Virus record (IMG/VR): IMGVR_UViG_3300028897_000188
Location: 1 to 55,621 of that record
Source of the DNA: a virus
Direction: 5' to 3' (one strand)
Length of the DNA: 55,621 bases
The number at the start of each line of letters is the position of its first letter. The first letter of the stretch is position 1. A program made the position numbers and the translations under genes. The notes beneath the pieces are model-generated. The model was not told where the DNA came from. It did no database searches and was given only the letters and a program-made list of their open reading frames with translations. Of this stretch, positions 35,375 through 42,860 are shown in pieces.

Positions 35375-35868
35375 ATATCTACCCTCCTATTATCAAATAC
35401 TCCTATCAACTTACCAGCGACATAATAAAAACCAGCACCACATTTCAAACAATGAACAACCTCTTGTCTAATATGAGTTTGAGGAATAACATCATCTCTT
35501 CTAAAGGCTCTTATTGGTTCTTGAGAATAAACGATTGTTTGAGGATAGTCACATTGAGAACATCTTATGTTATCTTTTTTACATCTATGAGGATCACAAA
35601 AAAGACTCCATATGTTATCAAAAGAAGCAGAAATCTTTCTATCCTGATAAGCTAATACTCTATGGATTAGAAACGCTAACCTTGTAGGGATATTCTCCTT
35701 TGTAACTAATTCAACTAGCTCCTGATAAAACTCTCCGTAACTAGGAAAGTTAGGAATGACAGGTTCGGCTATTTCTTTCTTATATTCTTCATCCTGAAAC
35801 TTCTTAAATACTTCTTTCCAATCACTATCTACAAAATCCTCTAAATCATTTAACAGGTCATCATTCAT
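35371..35868 (-). CDS. Zinc-binding hypothetical protein
   Basis: About 165 residues; the second ATG is chosen because GAGG lies 6 nt upstream and the overlap with the previous gene is then 8 nt. Four CxxC-type or Cys/His clusters (CDPHRCKKDNIRCSQC, HCLKCG) suggest one or two zinc sites in the C-terminal half. The N-terminus is acidic. Its stop overlaps the reductase start. No family recognised. Confidence 0.6.
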   Translation of the reverse strand: MNDDLLNDLEDFVDSDWKEVFKKFQDEEYKKEIAEPVIPNFPSYGEFYQELVELVTKENIPTRLAFLIHRVLAYQDRKISASFDNIWSLFCDPHRCKKDNIRCSQCDYPQTIVYSQEPIRAFRRDDVIPQTHIRQEVVHCLKCGAGFYYVAGKLIGVFDNRRVDI

Positions 35869-36184
35869 TTTCTTCCTCATCCACTAAAGAGTATCCACAC
35901 TTCGGACACCAATCCCAGTCTTCTTCCATGTCTACAGAACAGTTAGGACAAATCATTCCTACCTTTTCTCTTATCCATTTCTCCAGACCCATTTGAATTA
36001 GATGAGTTGTATAGCCTATCGGATCTTTGAAAACCATGCCACTATTTTCAAAACCTGAATCTATCTCTAACTTATCTCTGTCAAGATCATAGGTTAAAAT
36101 AACCGAAACTGTTCTCTTATCATCTTTGCTAGGATCATTGTCCTTTGGTACTTCTTCACCAATGGGTTTTTCTTCAAATTCCAT
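35861..36184 (-). CDS. Zinc-ribbon hypothetical protein
   Basis: 107 residues with an acidic N-terminus and a C-terminal zinc ribbon (CPNCSVDMEEDWDWCPKCG). A GGAGG site precedes the start. It sits between RNase H and a second zinc protein. Role unknown. Confidence 0.6.
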   Translation of the reverse strand: MEFEEKPIGEEVPKDNDPSKDDKRTVSVILTYDLDRDKLEIDSGFENSGMVFKDPIGYTTHLIQMGLEKWIREKVGMICPNCSVDMEEDWDWCPKCGYSLVDEEENE

Positions 36185-36185
36185 A

Positions 36186-37139
36186 TTAACCTCCGTATAA
36201 AGGTAACAATTTATTTTCTACTTTGTGAATGTTCTCAAGAAATGATCTCATATTGTTCTTCTCAAAAAACAGGTAAATGTTTTCACTAGGTGGTAAGTTG
36301 TAACTATTATTATAACAATCCACAATGCGCTGTACGATTGTGTTTGGTATCATATCAAAATCTACAAGGACTCTATTGCGCTTTAGGTTTTTACTAAGAT
36401 CAATTTTTCCATATGCTTTATTAGTATGTCCTGCTTCAATGAATCCTTTTATATCCCCTTTTATTTTATTCCATGCCGCTTCCCCAAAACCAGGTCTTCT
36501 CTTCCCTTCCGTACTCTCTGTCAATCCCCAGTCATCGGGAGTTAAGATATTCGGAATGTCATCTTTCCTTTGTCCACAAAAAATTAACTGCAAAAGAAAA
36601 TCCTTCACGTCTGGAATATCTTCTGGACTGTAAAGGACTTGTTTGATTGGATCATAAATTCTAAGATTTTTCTTTCTTGCGAATAGTTGAAAGTAATCTT
36701 CATCTCTGACAACAATAATGGCATCGTTTTTCATTTTCATTGTCAGTACAGCAATGATGTCATCGGCTTCTGCCGATTTTACTTTCAATACTTTGAATGG
36801 AAAATGGTGTTTTAAATCGGAAGCTAGTAAATGAATGTGTTTGTAAATCTCATCCCAGTTGTGTTCAGATTTCTTCTTATTCTTCTTTCTGGATTCCTTA
36901 TATCGACTATAGTAGGATTTCCTCCATTGATTTTTATCATCTACAGCTACGATTACTTCTGTTACATTTGCTACTTTCCATAATGTAGTCATTATGGAAT
37001 TAATACAATTGTATCTCCATAAACCCCATGCTGGAGGATGGTCGCTCCATACCTCCTTGTTACCCATGTAGTTTCTAATTGCAAGATTGTTAAAATCAAA
37101 GAATACAGTTACATCTTTAAACTCATCAATATAATCCAT
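36186..37139 (-). CDS. T4 RNase H-like 5'-3' exonuclease (FEN family)
   Basis: About 317 residues from ATG 37139 (GGAG 8 nt upstream; an adjacent GTG would add one residue). Motifs follow the FEN/PIN order: FDFNNLAI, WRKSYYSRYKESRK, the acidic EADDI, VVRDEDYFQL and later GFGEAAWNKI. T4 RNase H removes Okazaki primers and is 305 residues. It is encoded with the primase, clamp and clamp loader set. Confidence 0.85.
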   Translation of the reverse strand: MDYIDEFKDVTVFFDFNNLAIRNYMGNKEVWSDHPPAWGLWRYNCINSIMTTLWKVANVTEVIVAVDDKNQWRKSYYSRYKESRKKNKKKSEHNWDEIYKHIHLLASDLKHHFPFKVLKVKSAEADDIIAVLTMKMKNDAIIVVRDEDYFQLFARKKNLRIYDPIKQVLYSPEDIPDVKDFLLQLIFCGQRKDDIPNILTPDDWGLTESTEGKRRPGFGEAAWNKIKGDIKGFIEAGHTNKAYGKIDLSKNLKRNRVLVDFDMIPNTIVQRIVDCYNNSYNLPPSENIYLFFEKNNMRSFLENIHKVENKLLPLYGG

Positions 37140-37163
37140 CACAATTTCTCCTTAAACAAATTC

Positions 37164-37243
37164 AGAGTGGTTATAAAACCTCATGGTGAGGTTTACAGGG
37201 ATCGAACCTGTTATATCCTGTTTGTGTTTGCTGAATCCACTCT
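37164..37243 (-). other. tRNA-like 3' fragment (T-arm plus CCA) in a folded intergenic region
   Basis: On the minus strand a perfect T-arm (ACAGG TTCGATC CCTGT) is followed by AAACCTC, A and CCA, exactly like the 3' part of a tRNA. No matching 5' acceptor half or anticodon arm is found upstream. Instead GAGGTTT lies just after CCA and can pair with AAACCTC. AGAGTGG/CCACTCT closes the whole segment. It is a degraded tRNA, an att-site-like tRNA piece or a tRNA mimic. Confidence 0.5.
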
Positions 37244-37252
37244 TAAAACTTT

Positions 37253-37579
37253 TTACTTAATCTTTCTTATGTAACCGTCTTTTTCATGTTGAATCCAAAA
37301 AGACTGTTTATATGTAGTTCCCTGCATATACTTCTGAGCATTGCTTCCACTCCTAAAACGAAGTCTCTGTCTTCCGTAATTCATATTCTGATAAAACTCA
37401 TCGTGACTCACTTTAAAAACTGGAAGATTATCTCTTTTATTTATAGCATCAGCGAAAACTCCTTCAATTCCTGTCTTTACTCCATTCTCTCCTGCTCCGT
37501 CTGGTTTTACCGCTTGATCTTTATCTCCTGCTATCTTTGCTTCTGGACTGTCTTGAAAATTACCAGCTAATTCACCCAT
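37253..37579 (-). CDS. Hypothetical protein
   Basis: 108 residues. The first half is Gly/Asp-rich and probably flexible; the second half has NLPVFKVSHDEFYQNMNYGRQRLRFRSGSNAQKYM, basic and aromatic. No domain recognised. One-base overlap with the upstream gene (TAATG). Confidence 0.55.
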   Translation of the reverse strand: MGELAGNFQDSPEAKIAGDKDQAVKPDGAGENGVKTGIEGVFADAINKRDNLPVFKVSHDEFYQNMNYGRQRLRFRSGSNAQKYMQGTTYKQSFWIQHEKDGYIRKIK

Positions 37580-37983
37580 TATAATTCCTCCTCTAAAAAC
37601 TCTAATAACAATGTCATTTCGTCTTGCTCTATTTCTTCTTTCTTGATTAACTTCTTAACTAATCTTTTAATCAATCCCTTGGCTTTACTCTTTTCCACTC
37701 TGGCTCCTTTTACCTTTTCTGTGGGGCCAATCCTAATAGTTTGAAGTCCAGCCATTGGATCTGTAAAAACTTTTTTTATAAGCTTGTAGTCAATTCTCCG
37801 TTGACTAGGAGAATCCAAGTAATACTTCAATAGCTTATTTTTAATTTGTTGAGCGTTTCTTGCCATAAAGGTGTCAAAGGCTTCATTGCCAATTGCTACC
37901 TTATCTGGATTTATCGCTTTGTCTGCTAAGAATAATAAAGCTATATCAGCGAACTCATCAGGTGTCAATAGTAAAGTTGCCAT
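37579..37983 (-). CDS. Hypothetical basic helical protein
   Basis: 134 residues, helical. The C-terminus alternates a Lys/Arg-rich stretch (KSKAKGLIKRLVKKLIKKEE) with an acidic end. It overlaps the upstream nuclease-like gene by 26 nt; AAAGGATGG precedes its ATG. No family recognised. Confidence 0.55.
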   Translation of the reverse strand: MATLLLTPDEFADIALLFLADKAINPDKVAIGNEAFDTFMARNAQQIKNKLLKYYLDSPSQRRIDYKLIKKVFTDPMAGLQTIRIGPTEKVKGARVEKSKAKGLIKRLVKKLIKKEEIEQDEMTLLLEFLEEEL

Positions 37984-38557
37984 AATCCATCCTTTTTTGT
38001 CTATCAGGTATTACTGCTTCTTTTATGTGATCTGGTTTGACTAGTTCAAAAAAATCGTTCATGTCATATAAAAACACCTGTTCTAATGAATGAGCCTTAC
38101 CACACCGCTCACAATTAATATTCTTCTCCCATGTACAAATTATATGATTTAACTCTTTTATCAAGAAGTAAAAACTATCCTTGATAATACTATTTATACC
38201 AATAATAGGTTTCCTTCTTAATTTTCTATAGATTAACATTGGATGCTTATTTTCAGGAGTGTCTTCAACACATTGCGACCAAAACTGCTCTAGAGCAAAC
38301 TTGGTAGGAATTACATGTTGCCAAAAGGAAGTCTTAGGATATCCTGTCTTACATTCAATAGAAAATATATCCGTCAAGAACTCTGAATCTTTTGCTAGTG
38401 GTTTTATATCACCAGTAAGATGCACGTTCTCTTCATGTATTGTAGCAAGACCTCCACTAGCATCCTGTCTCCAATACTTATATGGTTTTTCTTGTCCTGT
38501 CAACCATTTTGTTAAAAATTTTGAAATTTCTCGCTCAAACTCTCCACCTTTAGCCAT
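37958..38557 (-). CDS. PD-(D/E)XK-like nuclease (candidate)
   Basis: 199 residues. FEREISKFL near the N-terminus, then GDIKPL and FSIECKTG (about residues 50-75) give the E...D...E-x-K pattern of PD-(D/E)XK nucleases such as Holliday junction resolvases and VRR enzymes. A later NCERCGKAH could bind zinc. It may trim or resolve DNA. Motif assignment only. Confidence 0.6.
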   Translation of the reverse strand: MAKGGEFEREISKFLTKWLTGQEKPYKYWRQDASGGLATIHEENVHLTGDIKPLAKDSEFLTDIFSIECKTGYPKTSFWQHVIPTKFALEQFWSQCVEDTPENKHPMLIYRKLRRKPIIGINSIIKDSFYFLIKELNHIICTWEKNINCERCGKAHSLEQVFLYDMNDFFELVKPDHIKEAVIPDRQKRMDYGNFTIDT

Positions 38558-38559
38558 AT

Positions 38560-39204
38560 TTACCTCTCTATTAACTCATCCCATATCTCCTTTCCCTTAG
38601 TAAGATCAAAAGGCATATCTAAGTCATGCAAAAGACTAAACACATCTCCAAAGTTAAAAAGAAAATTCGGAAAGTAAAGTAGTCTATATGGAATTCCAAG
38701 TTCTAATACTCTAGTAAAAAATTCTGCAAAGTCAATCTGATAATCCTCTAACTTGGTTCTTGGTTTGGGATCATCAAAGGATTCTGGAAGAGATTTTCTT
38801 GATCCCATTATATCTTCTATCTTCCTATGGCAGATAATGAGTTTGAAGTCTTGTCTCACGCTCCACCATGCTTTAATAAGCTCTGGATGCCACGTTATTC
38901 GTGGATCTTTGAAGACATCAACTTTGCCTTGTCTCTCATCTTTATCTACTGCATTGATAGCATCTCTATAAGTAAATCCTTTCCAATAATCTCCCCATGC
39001 TTCAACACTCAAATCAATTTCTTTCCCCTCTTTCAAAAATCTATGGTAAAGGTCATGTGTGATAGTATAAGCCGTAGATAGCTCCATTCCAGCCCTTATA
39101 TCAGTATTCCATGATACATTCTTACCTAAACCAAACCCCACTTTTCCTAAATACTTAGTTAAAATACTTGTACCACATCTGCCTAATCCAGTAATTATAA
39201 TCAT
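38560..39204 (-). CDS. Sulfotransferase-like P-loop protein
   Basis: 214 residues. The N-terminus TGLGRCGTSILTKYLGKVGF has the 5'-phosphosulfate-binding loop pattern of sulfotransferases, and FKDPRITW the 3'-phosphate loop. Such enzymes move sulfate from PAPS to sugars or other acceptors. In the same window as a sulfosugar-synthase-like gene it hints at sulfated or sulfonated glycans. The start has GGGAG; a strong hairpin lies just upstream. Confidence 0.7.
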   Translation of the reverse strand: MIIITGLGRCGTSILTKYLGKVGFGLGKNVSWNTDIRAGMELSTAYTITHDLYHRFLKEGKEIDLSVEAWGDYWKGFTYRDAINAVDKDERQGKVDVFKDPRITWHPELIKAWWSVRQDFKLIICHRKIEDIMGSRKSLPESFDDPKPRTKLEDYQIDFAEFFTRVLELGIPYRLLYFPNFLFNFGDVFSLLHDLDMPFDLTKGKEIWDELIER

Positions 39205-39217
39205 TATTTTCTACTCC

Positions 39218-39270
39218 CAAAAAATAGAAAGGGAAAGGCTACTTTATCTAGGTAGTATCCTTTCCCTTTC
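39218..39270 (-). terminator. Strong hairpin/terminator before the sulfotransferase gene
   Basis: Minus-strand stem GAAAGGGAAAGG/CCTTTCCCTTTC with an inner CTAC/GTAG and then TATTTTTT. It can terminate transcripts coming from the ubiquitin-like operon. The T run abuts the Shine-Dalgarno of the sulfotransferase gene, so it may instead be partly read through or protect that mRNA. Confidence 0.8.
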
Positions 39271-39750
39271 TTTACTTCTTATTGAAGGCTTCAAAGTCTA
39301 GCATTAAAACTTGGACTCCACCTTCAATCCAGGCGGCTAAAATTGTGATTGTCGGAAGGTTTTGACGGTTCCTAGACTGTTCTCACCAACGGACAACCAG
39401 ATTTTTCCTTTCTTCTAATCTAAATAAATAATCTATAAGTATAATCTTCTCTAAGGTCGCTATGGAATCGAAAGAAATTTGACAGAGCTTAAAAGTAGAC
39501 TTAGGGATATATCTTCCTGAATTAAGGTAGTGAAACTTAATTGCTTCTACCAAAGCAATCTGTAAAACCTCATTGTCATTTAAGGCTATTTGCCACTACT
39601 GTTAAGTTATCTTTTGTTCCGATTCGATAGACTTTTTTACTACTTCTCTATAAATAATATTCTCTAGTATAAAATGTATTAGCTATGCACAATCATAAGC
39701 AAAAGCCCTCCTAGTAGTATTTGTGAGTTAACCTCACATAAAGTATTTAT
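39271..39750 (-). other. 480-nt gap with possible decayed or frameshifted ORF
   Basis: No intact gene with a start codon is seen. The minus strand has an open frame at 39576-39647 without a start (KKVYRIGTKDNLTVVANSL) that is continued, one frame over, by a 70-codon frame at 39383-39595 (NDNEVLQIALVEAIKFHYLN...). Together they read like a broken gene. A TATAAATA octamer lies on the plus strand at 39649-39656. A structured RNA is another reading. Confidence 0.4.
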
Positions 39751-40809
39751 CTAAAAATGATAGCTACCACCATCAGTTAGAGGATTTCTTTTATCTTTTT
39801 CCGCTAAATCCCAAGAGACATAATTTGATTCTCGACCACGACCAAAACGGATCTTCTCTTTGAACTCCTCTTTCAACTTTTTTTCGTCAAGTTCTACCTC
39901 ATCCATATTTTTGATCTTTGCGGTGACTCGCAGAAAAGCTCCACAAGGAGTTTTAACTCTGACATGTCCAGCGATTCCATCTTTAGCAATCAGAAGACTT
40001 ACATTGTGATTGCTGTTAATGAAATTTTCATCATGCTGTGAGAAACCAGCTTTGTCTCCCTTTGCTCCACCCATTTCATGGTGAGAGTGCATGACTCCTA
40101 CAACGCTAACCTTGTTATACTCATCTGTTAGAACTTTACTGACAAGAGCAGAATTTGCGTTCTGGTTAGGTAACAAGAGATCCATGACTTCTACTTCATT
40201 TTCGGATTTCCACCTACCCACAAGATATGCCAGCCATTCTTGGCTACCAGCCCATTTCATAAACAGCAAAGCTTTCTTTCTGGCAACGGAAGACATATAG
40301 ACAACCGCTTTATCAGGAGCTTTACTACATGCCGTAACACAATCAAGTTCTTCGGTGACATCCCAAAACCCATCTTCGTCTTCATGGATTCCATCCTTGT
40401 CTTCTCCATTGCCACCATGAGCGGCAGGAGCGGCAGGAGTAGTAGGATCGTGATAGACAATTGTACCACCTTGAGGATTCGTGTCAAACTCATCCGATTG
40501 TAATTCCATTTCTCTAACTAGAAGAATGGCATCAACCAGATCTTTATGTTGTTCACTAACCCTACGTACATGTCTCCTAGAACCCTGCCGTAGCTGTACT
40601 TTACAAGCATTAGCAATTGATTTGTGACTATACTCCGCTTCTGGATCTGTCAGATAATTAATGATCAGTCCTTGTAACGGAGTCAAGTTATTCTCATCAA
40701 TTGCTTCGATAACCTTTGGATGTAAACTTAGCTTTTCCATAATTTTTTCCTTTCTATCCTTTCTTAATCTTTTTTGATAATTGGCTCTATGTATTCTTGG
40801 ATCTATCAT
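39751..40809 (-). CDS. JAMM/MPN+ metalloprotease (ubiquitin-like deconjugase, candidate)
   Basis: 352 residues. The C-terminal half is a JAB domain: Glu201 in EWLAYLVG, then HSHHEMG (His241, His243) and FSQHD (Ser267, Asp270) give the zinc-binding JAMM set, with about eight extra residues inserted between the His and Ser-Asp parts. The N-terminal 90 residues look helix-turn-helix-like; a low-complexity Pro/Gly/Asp linker follows. It should process or remove the Ubl encoded in the same operon. Start overlaps the E1-like stop (ATGA); an ATG at 40740 with AAGGA is an alternative. Confidence 0.85.
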   Translation of the reverse strand: MIDPRIHRANYQKRLRKDRKEKIMEKLSLHPKVIEAIDENNLTPLQGLIINYLTDPEAEYSHKSIANACKVQLRQGSRRHVRRVSEQHKDLVDAILLVREMELQSDEFDTNPQGGTIVYHDPTTPAAPAAHGGNGEDKDGIHEDEDGFWDVTEELDCVTACSKAPDKAVVYMSSVARKKALLFMKWAGSQEWLAYLVGRWKSENEVEVMDLLLPNQNANSALVSKVLTDEYNKVSVVGVMHSHHEMGGAKGDKAGFSQHDENFINSNHNVSLLIAKDGIAGHVRVKTPCGAFLRVTAKIKNMDEVELDEKKLKEEFKEKIRFGRGRESNYVSWDLAEKDKRNPLTDGGSYHF

Positions 40810-41390
40810 CTATCAAACCTGAAAAGTTTCTCCACGCTGGAGATTACTTCTTTTTTCTCATACTTCATAACCTTTGCTACTGCTAAAGCCGCTACAATCA
40901 TAGCAGGAACAGCCCATGAAGGAACAATGGTATATCCTTCTCCGTCTTCTCCAAACTCCGCAACGGAATTATGGATACCAAAATTTTCTCCATCATAACC
41001 AGCTTTGAAATATTTTGCTCCCATCTTTCTAGCAATCTCTTGGTTCTCCGTTTGAGCTTTCGCCTTATCGGTACAGTCAATAACCCAATCGGTTTTATCT
41101 CCCATTTCATTAAAAGGAAAGGGATAGGAATAGACAATACATTCTTCTCTGATTCCTTGAATTGCTATCTTTGTGATATCGGCTTTGTTCTTCCCAATAT
41201 ACCTGTAGGGAATATCCAAACGGTTTAGGTTATGCTCTTCCAATGTATCAGGATCATAAAGAACAATTTTACCAATACCAGACATTGCTAAAATCTTAGC
41301 TACCCAATAGCCTATTCCACCACACCCCACAACTGTAACTGTTTGCGACTGATTGAGTTTAAGCTTTTCCTGTCTCTGATAAAGACCCAT
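40806..41390 (-). CDS. E1-like ThiF/MoeB-family adenylyltransferase
   Basis: 194 residues, a minimal E1 adenylation domain. It has GCGGIG (22-27), the acidic D46, NLNR (54-57) and the CTD motif (106-108), all ATP/Mg-binding features of ThiF/E1 proteins. It lacks the CxxC zinc pairs and an obvious catalytic cysteine beyond the Rossmann core, so it may only adenylate the Ubl C-terminus or pass it directly to the E2-like partner. A GGGAG site precedes it. Confidence 0.87.
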   Translation of the reverse strand: MGLYQRQEKLKLNQSQTVTVVGCGGIGYWVAKILAMSGIGKIVLYDPDTLEEHNLNRLDIPYRYIGKNKADITKIAIQGIREECIVYSYPFPFNEMGDKTDWVIDCTDKAKAQTENQEIARKMGAKYFKAGYDGENFGIHNSVAEFGEDGEGYTIVPSWAVPAMIVAALAVAKVMKYEKKEVISSVEKLFRFDR

Positions 41391-41406
41391 TGTTTTCTCC
41401 CTTCAT

Positions 41407-42285
41407 TTAACCATCTAAACCAGTATCCCAAACATCTTCATCTTCTGTTTTCTTTTTATTTCCGTCAAGAACTTTACCAAAATCTTTAGTTATTGTAGTC
41501 AAATGATCTCTAACAGTTTCTATTTGAGGTAATCCAGTAGGATTGCTTGTAGCCACGCTACCTTCATTGATAGTCTCAAGTACTGCTAGCGCATCTTTGG
41601 CGCAAAAAACGATATCATCTGGAGTACTCCAGCTTGAAGGTTTTTGCCATTGACCCCAACAATCAGAATCATTACTCATTTTATGATAATGCCAGAACGG
41701 ACTCATATTGGCATCTGGATTGTGAGTAGTTATTTCTACGATTTGACTACCCTTGGTTCTGATCTTTATAATGATATCTTTAACCAGGCGATTCCGCAAT
41801 GCTCTATCAATTGATTTTGGTTTTTTGGCTCTTGATTTTTTGAAAAATTTGGCTTGATATTTTCCACGAAATAACCATAACAATTCATCATGCACTCCCT
41901 CATTCTTTACTACCATGAGTCCTTTCTTTGCATGAGTGTATGTTATATCTGGCATCATTGCGGCATTGTTATAACGCTCTTGAAGCTGTCTCTCTTTGCG
42001 CTCCAATTCGTTTTGCTTTTGCTGATGCATGGTGAGAAGTTGATTGATCTTAGTATTGATCTTGTCTCTAATCCTTTGTTGTTGGGCGTTTAGCTTTTCC
42101 CTAAACTCTCCACGAATTTTCTCTTCTAGATCCTCATCTTCAATTACTTCCATATCAGAGAATCGAAAAGTTTTACCAGCAAAATTTAGAGACAGTCCAC
42201 TTGCCTTGATTTCCTCTAAAGTTATGGACTCAAGTACTTCAATCATTTCAACTTGACGTTCATTGACTTCCTCTTCAAAAGACAT
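41407..42285 (-). CDS. E2-like ubiquitin-conjugating protein (candidate) with coiled coil
   Basis: About 292 residues from the chosen ATG (a GTG three codons earlier is possible). Residues about 45-110 form a charged coiled coil. The C-terminal domain has HNPDANMSPF, then HYHKMSNDSDCWG, placing a cysteine (Cys209) after His/Pro-rich motifs much as in prokaryotic E2 families (H-P-N ... C-x-G). It is encoded between the Ubl and E1 genes. Fold assignment is by motif and operon context; a structure prediction would settle it. Confidence 0.6.
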   Translation of the reverse strand: MSFEEEVNERQVEMIEVLESITLEEIKASGLSLNFAGKTFRFSDMEVIEDEDLEEKIRGEFREKLNAQQQRIRDKINTKINQLLTMHQQKQNELERKERQLQERYNNAAMMPDITYTHAKKGLMVVKNEGVHDELLWLFRGKYQAKFFKKSRAKKPKSIDRALRNRLVKDIIIKIRTKGSQIVEITTHNPDANMSPFWHYHKMSNDSDCWGQWQKPSSWSTPDDIVFCAKDALAVLETINEGSVATSNPTGLPQIETVRDHLTTITKDFGKVLDGNKKKTEDEDVWDTGLDG

Positions 42286-42299
42286 GGCACACACTTATC

Positions 42300-42427
42300 C
42301 TTTCGTCACAAATTAAAGTAGGGATAGAATAGCCGATCTTCTATTTTAGAGGATAAGTTGACGGTGTTGGTGGATTCTCTTACTGAATAGAGACACAACT
42401 ATCCTATCCCAAAACGAAACGAAAGCT
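42300..42427 (-). promoter_or_regulatory. Structured spacer between Ubl and E2-like genes
   Basis: The 130-nt gap has no ORF with a clear start. GGGATAG near one end can pair with CTATCCC near the other (about 90 nt apart). It may tune E2 expression relative to Ubl. Structure is by eye only. Confidence 0.35.
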
Positions 42428-42709
42428 TCAACCAGCTTCGTCATAAGGTCGGAGTTCGACTCGGTGATCTGGCTCAAACTCTGTAGGAGCCGTTGATTTA
42501 CGGACTTCTACACCATTCACGTAACAACGGAACTTACCGAAACCAGCATCCAGAGCCGCATTTTTAACGGTCTGTAAAAAAGGTGCTCCTGTTTCTACAG
42601 AAATGTAAGAACCATTAATAAGGATGCTAGCTGTTCCCTCTGGTGCTTCCAGAGCGGTAGTAGCTTCTCTGTCTTCTCCTGTACTTTGATCAAAAATGTT
42701 GTCTTCCAT
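42428..42709 (-). CDS. Ubiquitin-like beta-grasp modifier (Ubl)
   Basis: 93 residues: about 25 flexible N-terminal residues, then a beta-grasp-like sequence (SILINGSYISVETGAPFLQTVKNAALDAG ... CYVNGVEVRKS ... HRVELRPYDEAG). It ends directly in glycine, so no processing would be needed before activation. It is the first gene of the operon with E2-, E1- and JAMM-like genes and has a near-perfect promoter and GGAGG site. Codon use is GC-richer than its neighbours, consistent with high expression. Confidence 0.78.
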   Translation of the reverse strand: MEDNIFDQSTGEDREATTALEAPEGTASILINGSYISVETGAPFLQTVKNAALDAGFGKFRCYVNGVEVRKSTAPTEFEPDHRVELRPYDEAG

Positions 42710-42756
42710 AATAGACCTCCAATTTTAAATTAATGGTTTTCAAATTACGTACTCCC

Positions 42757-42785
42757 ATCATACACTAATCGAAAACATTTGTCAA
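42757..42785 (-). promoter_or_regulatory. Strong sigma70 promoter of the Ubl operon
   Basis: TTGACA (42780-42785), 17-nt spacer, TATGAT (42757-42762). It starts transcription about 40 nt upstream of the Ubl ATG. Confidence 0.88.
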
Positions 42786-42828
42786 CCTTTTTTTTTCGTC
42801 ATACAAAAAAATTTTCATTGTCCATACA

Positions 42829-42857
42829 TACTTATCATAATCTTGAAACAATGTCAA
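42829..42857 (-). promoter_or_regulatory. Second, upstream promoter of the Ubl operon
   Basis: TTGACA (42852-42857), 17-nt spacer, TAAGTA in TGATAAGTAT, the same arrangement as at 26532-26560. It lies just after the clamp gene stop and gives the operon tandem promoters. Confidence 0.6.
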
Positions 42858-42860
42858 GCA

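Noticed and set aside
37164-37243. Permuted tRNA or tmRNA
   Set aside because: GAGGTTT after CCA fits an acceptor pair, but no D-arm or anticodon arm follows, and upstream is coding.
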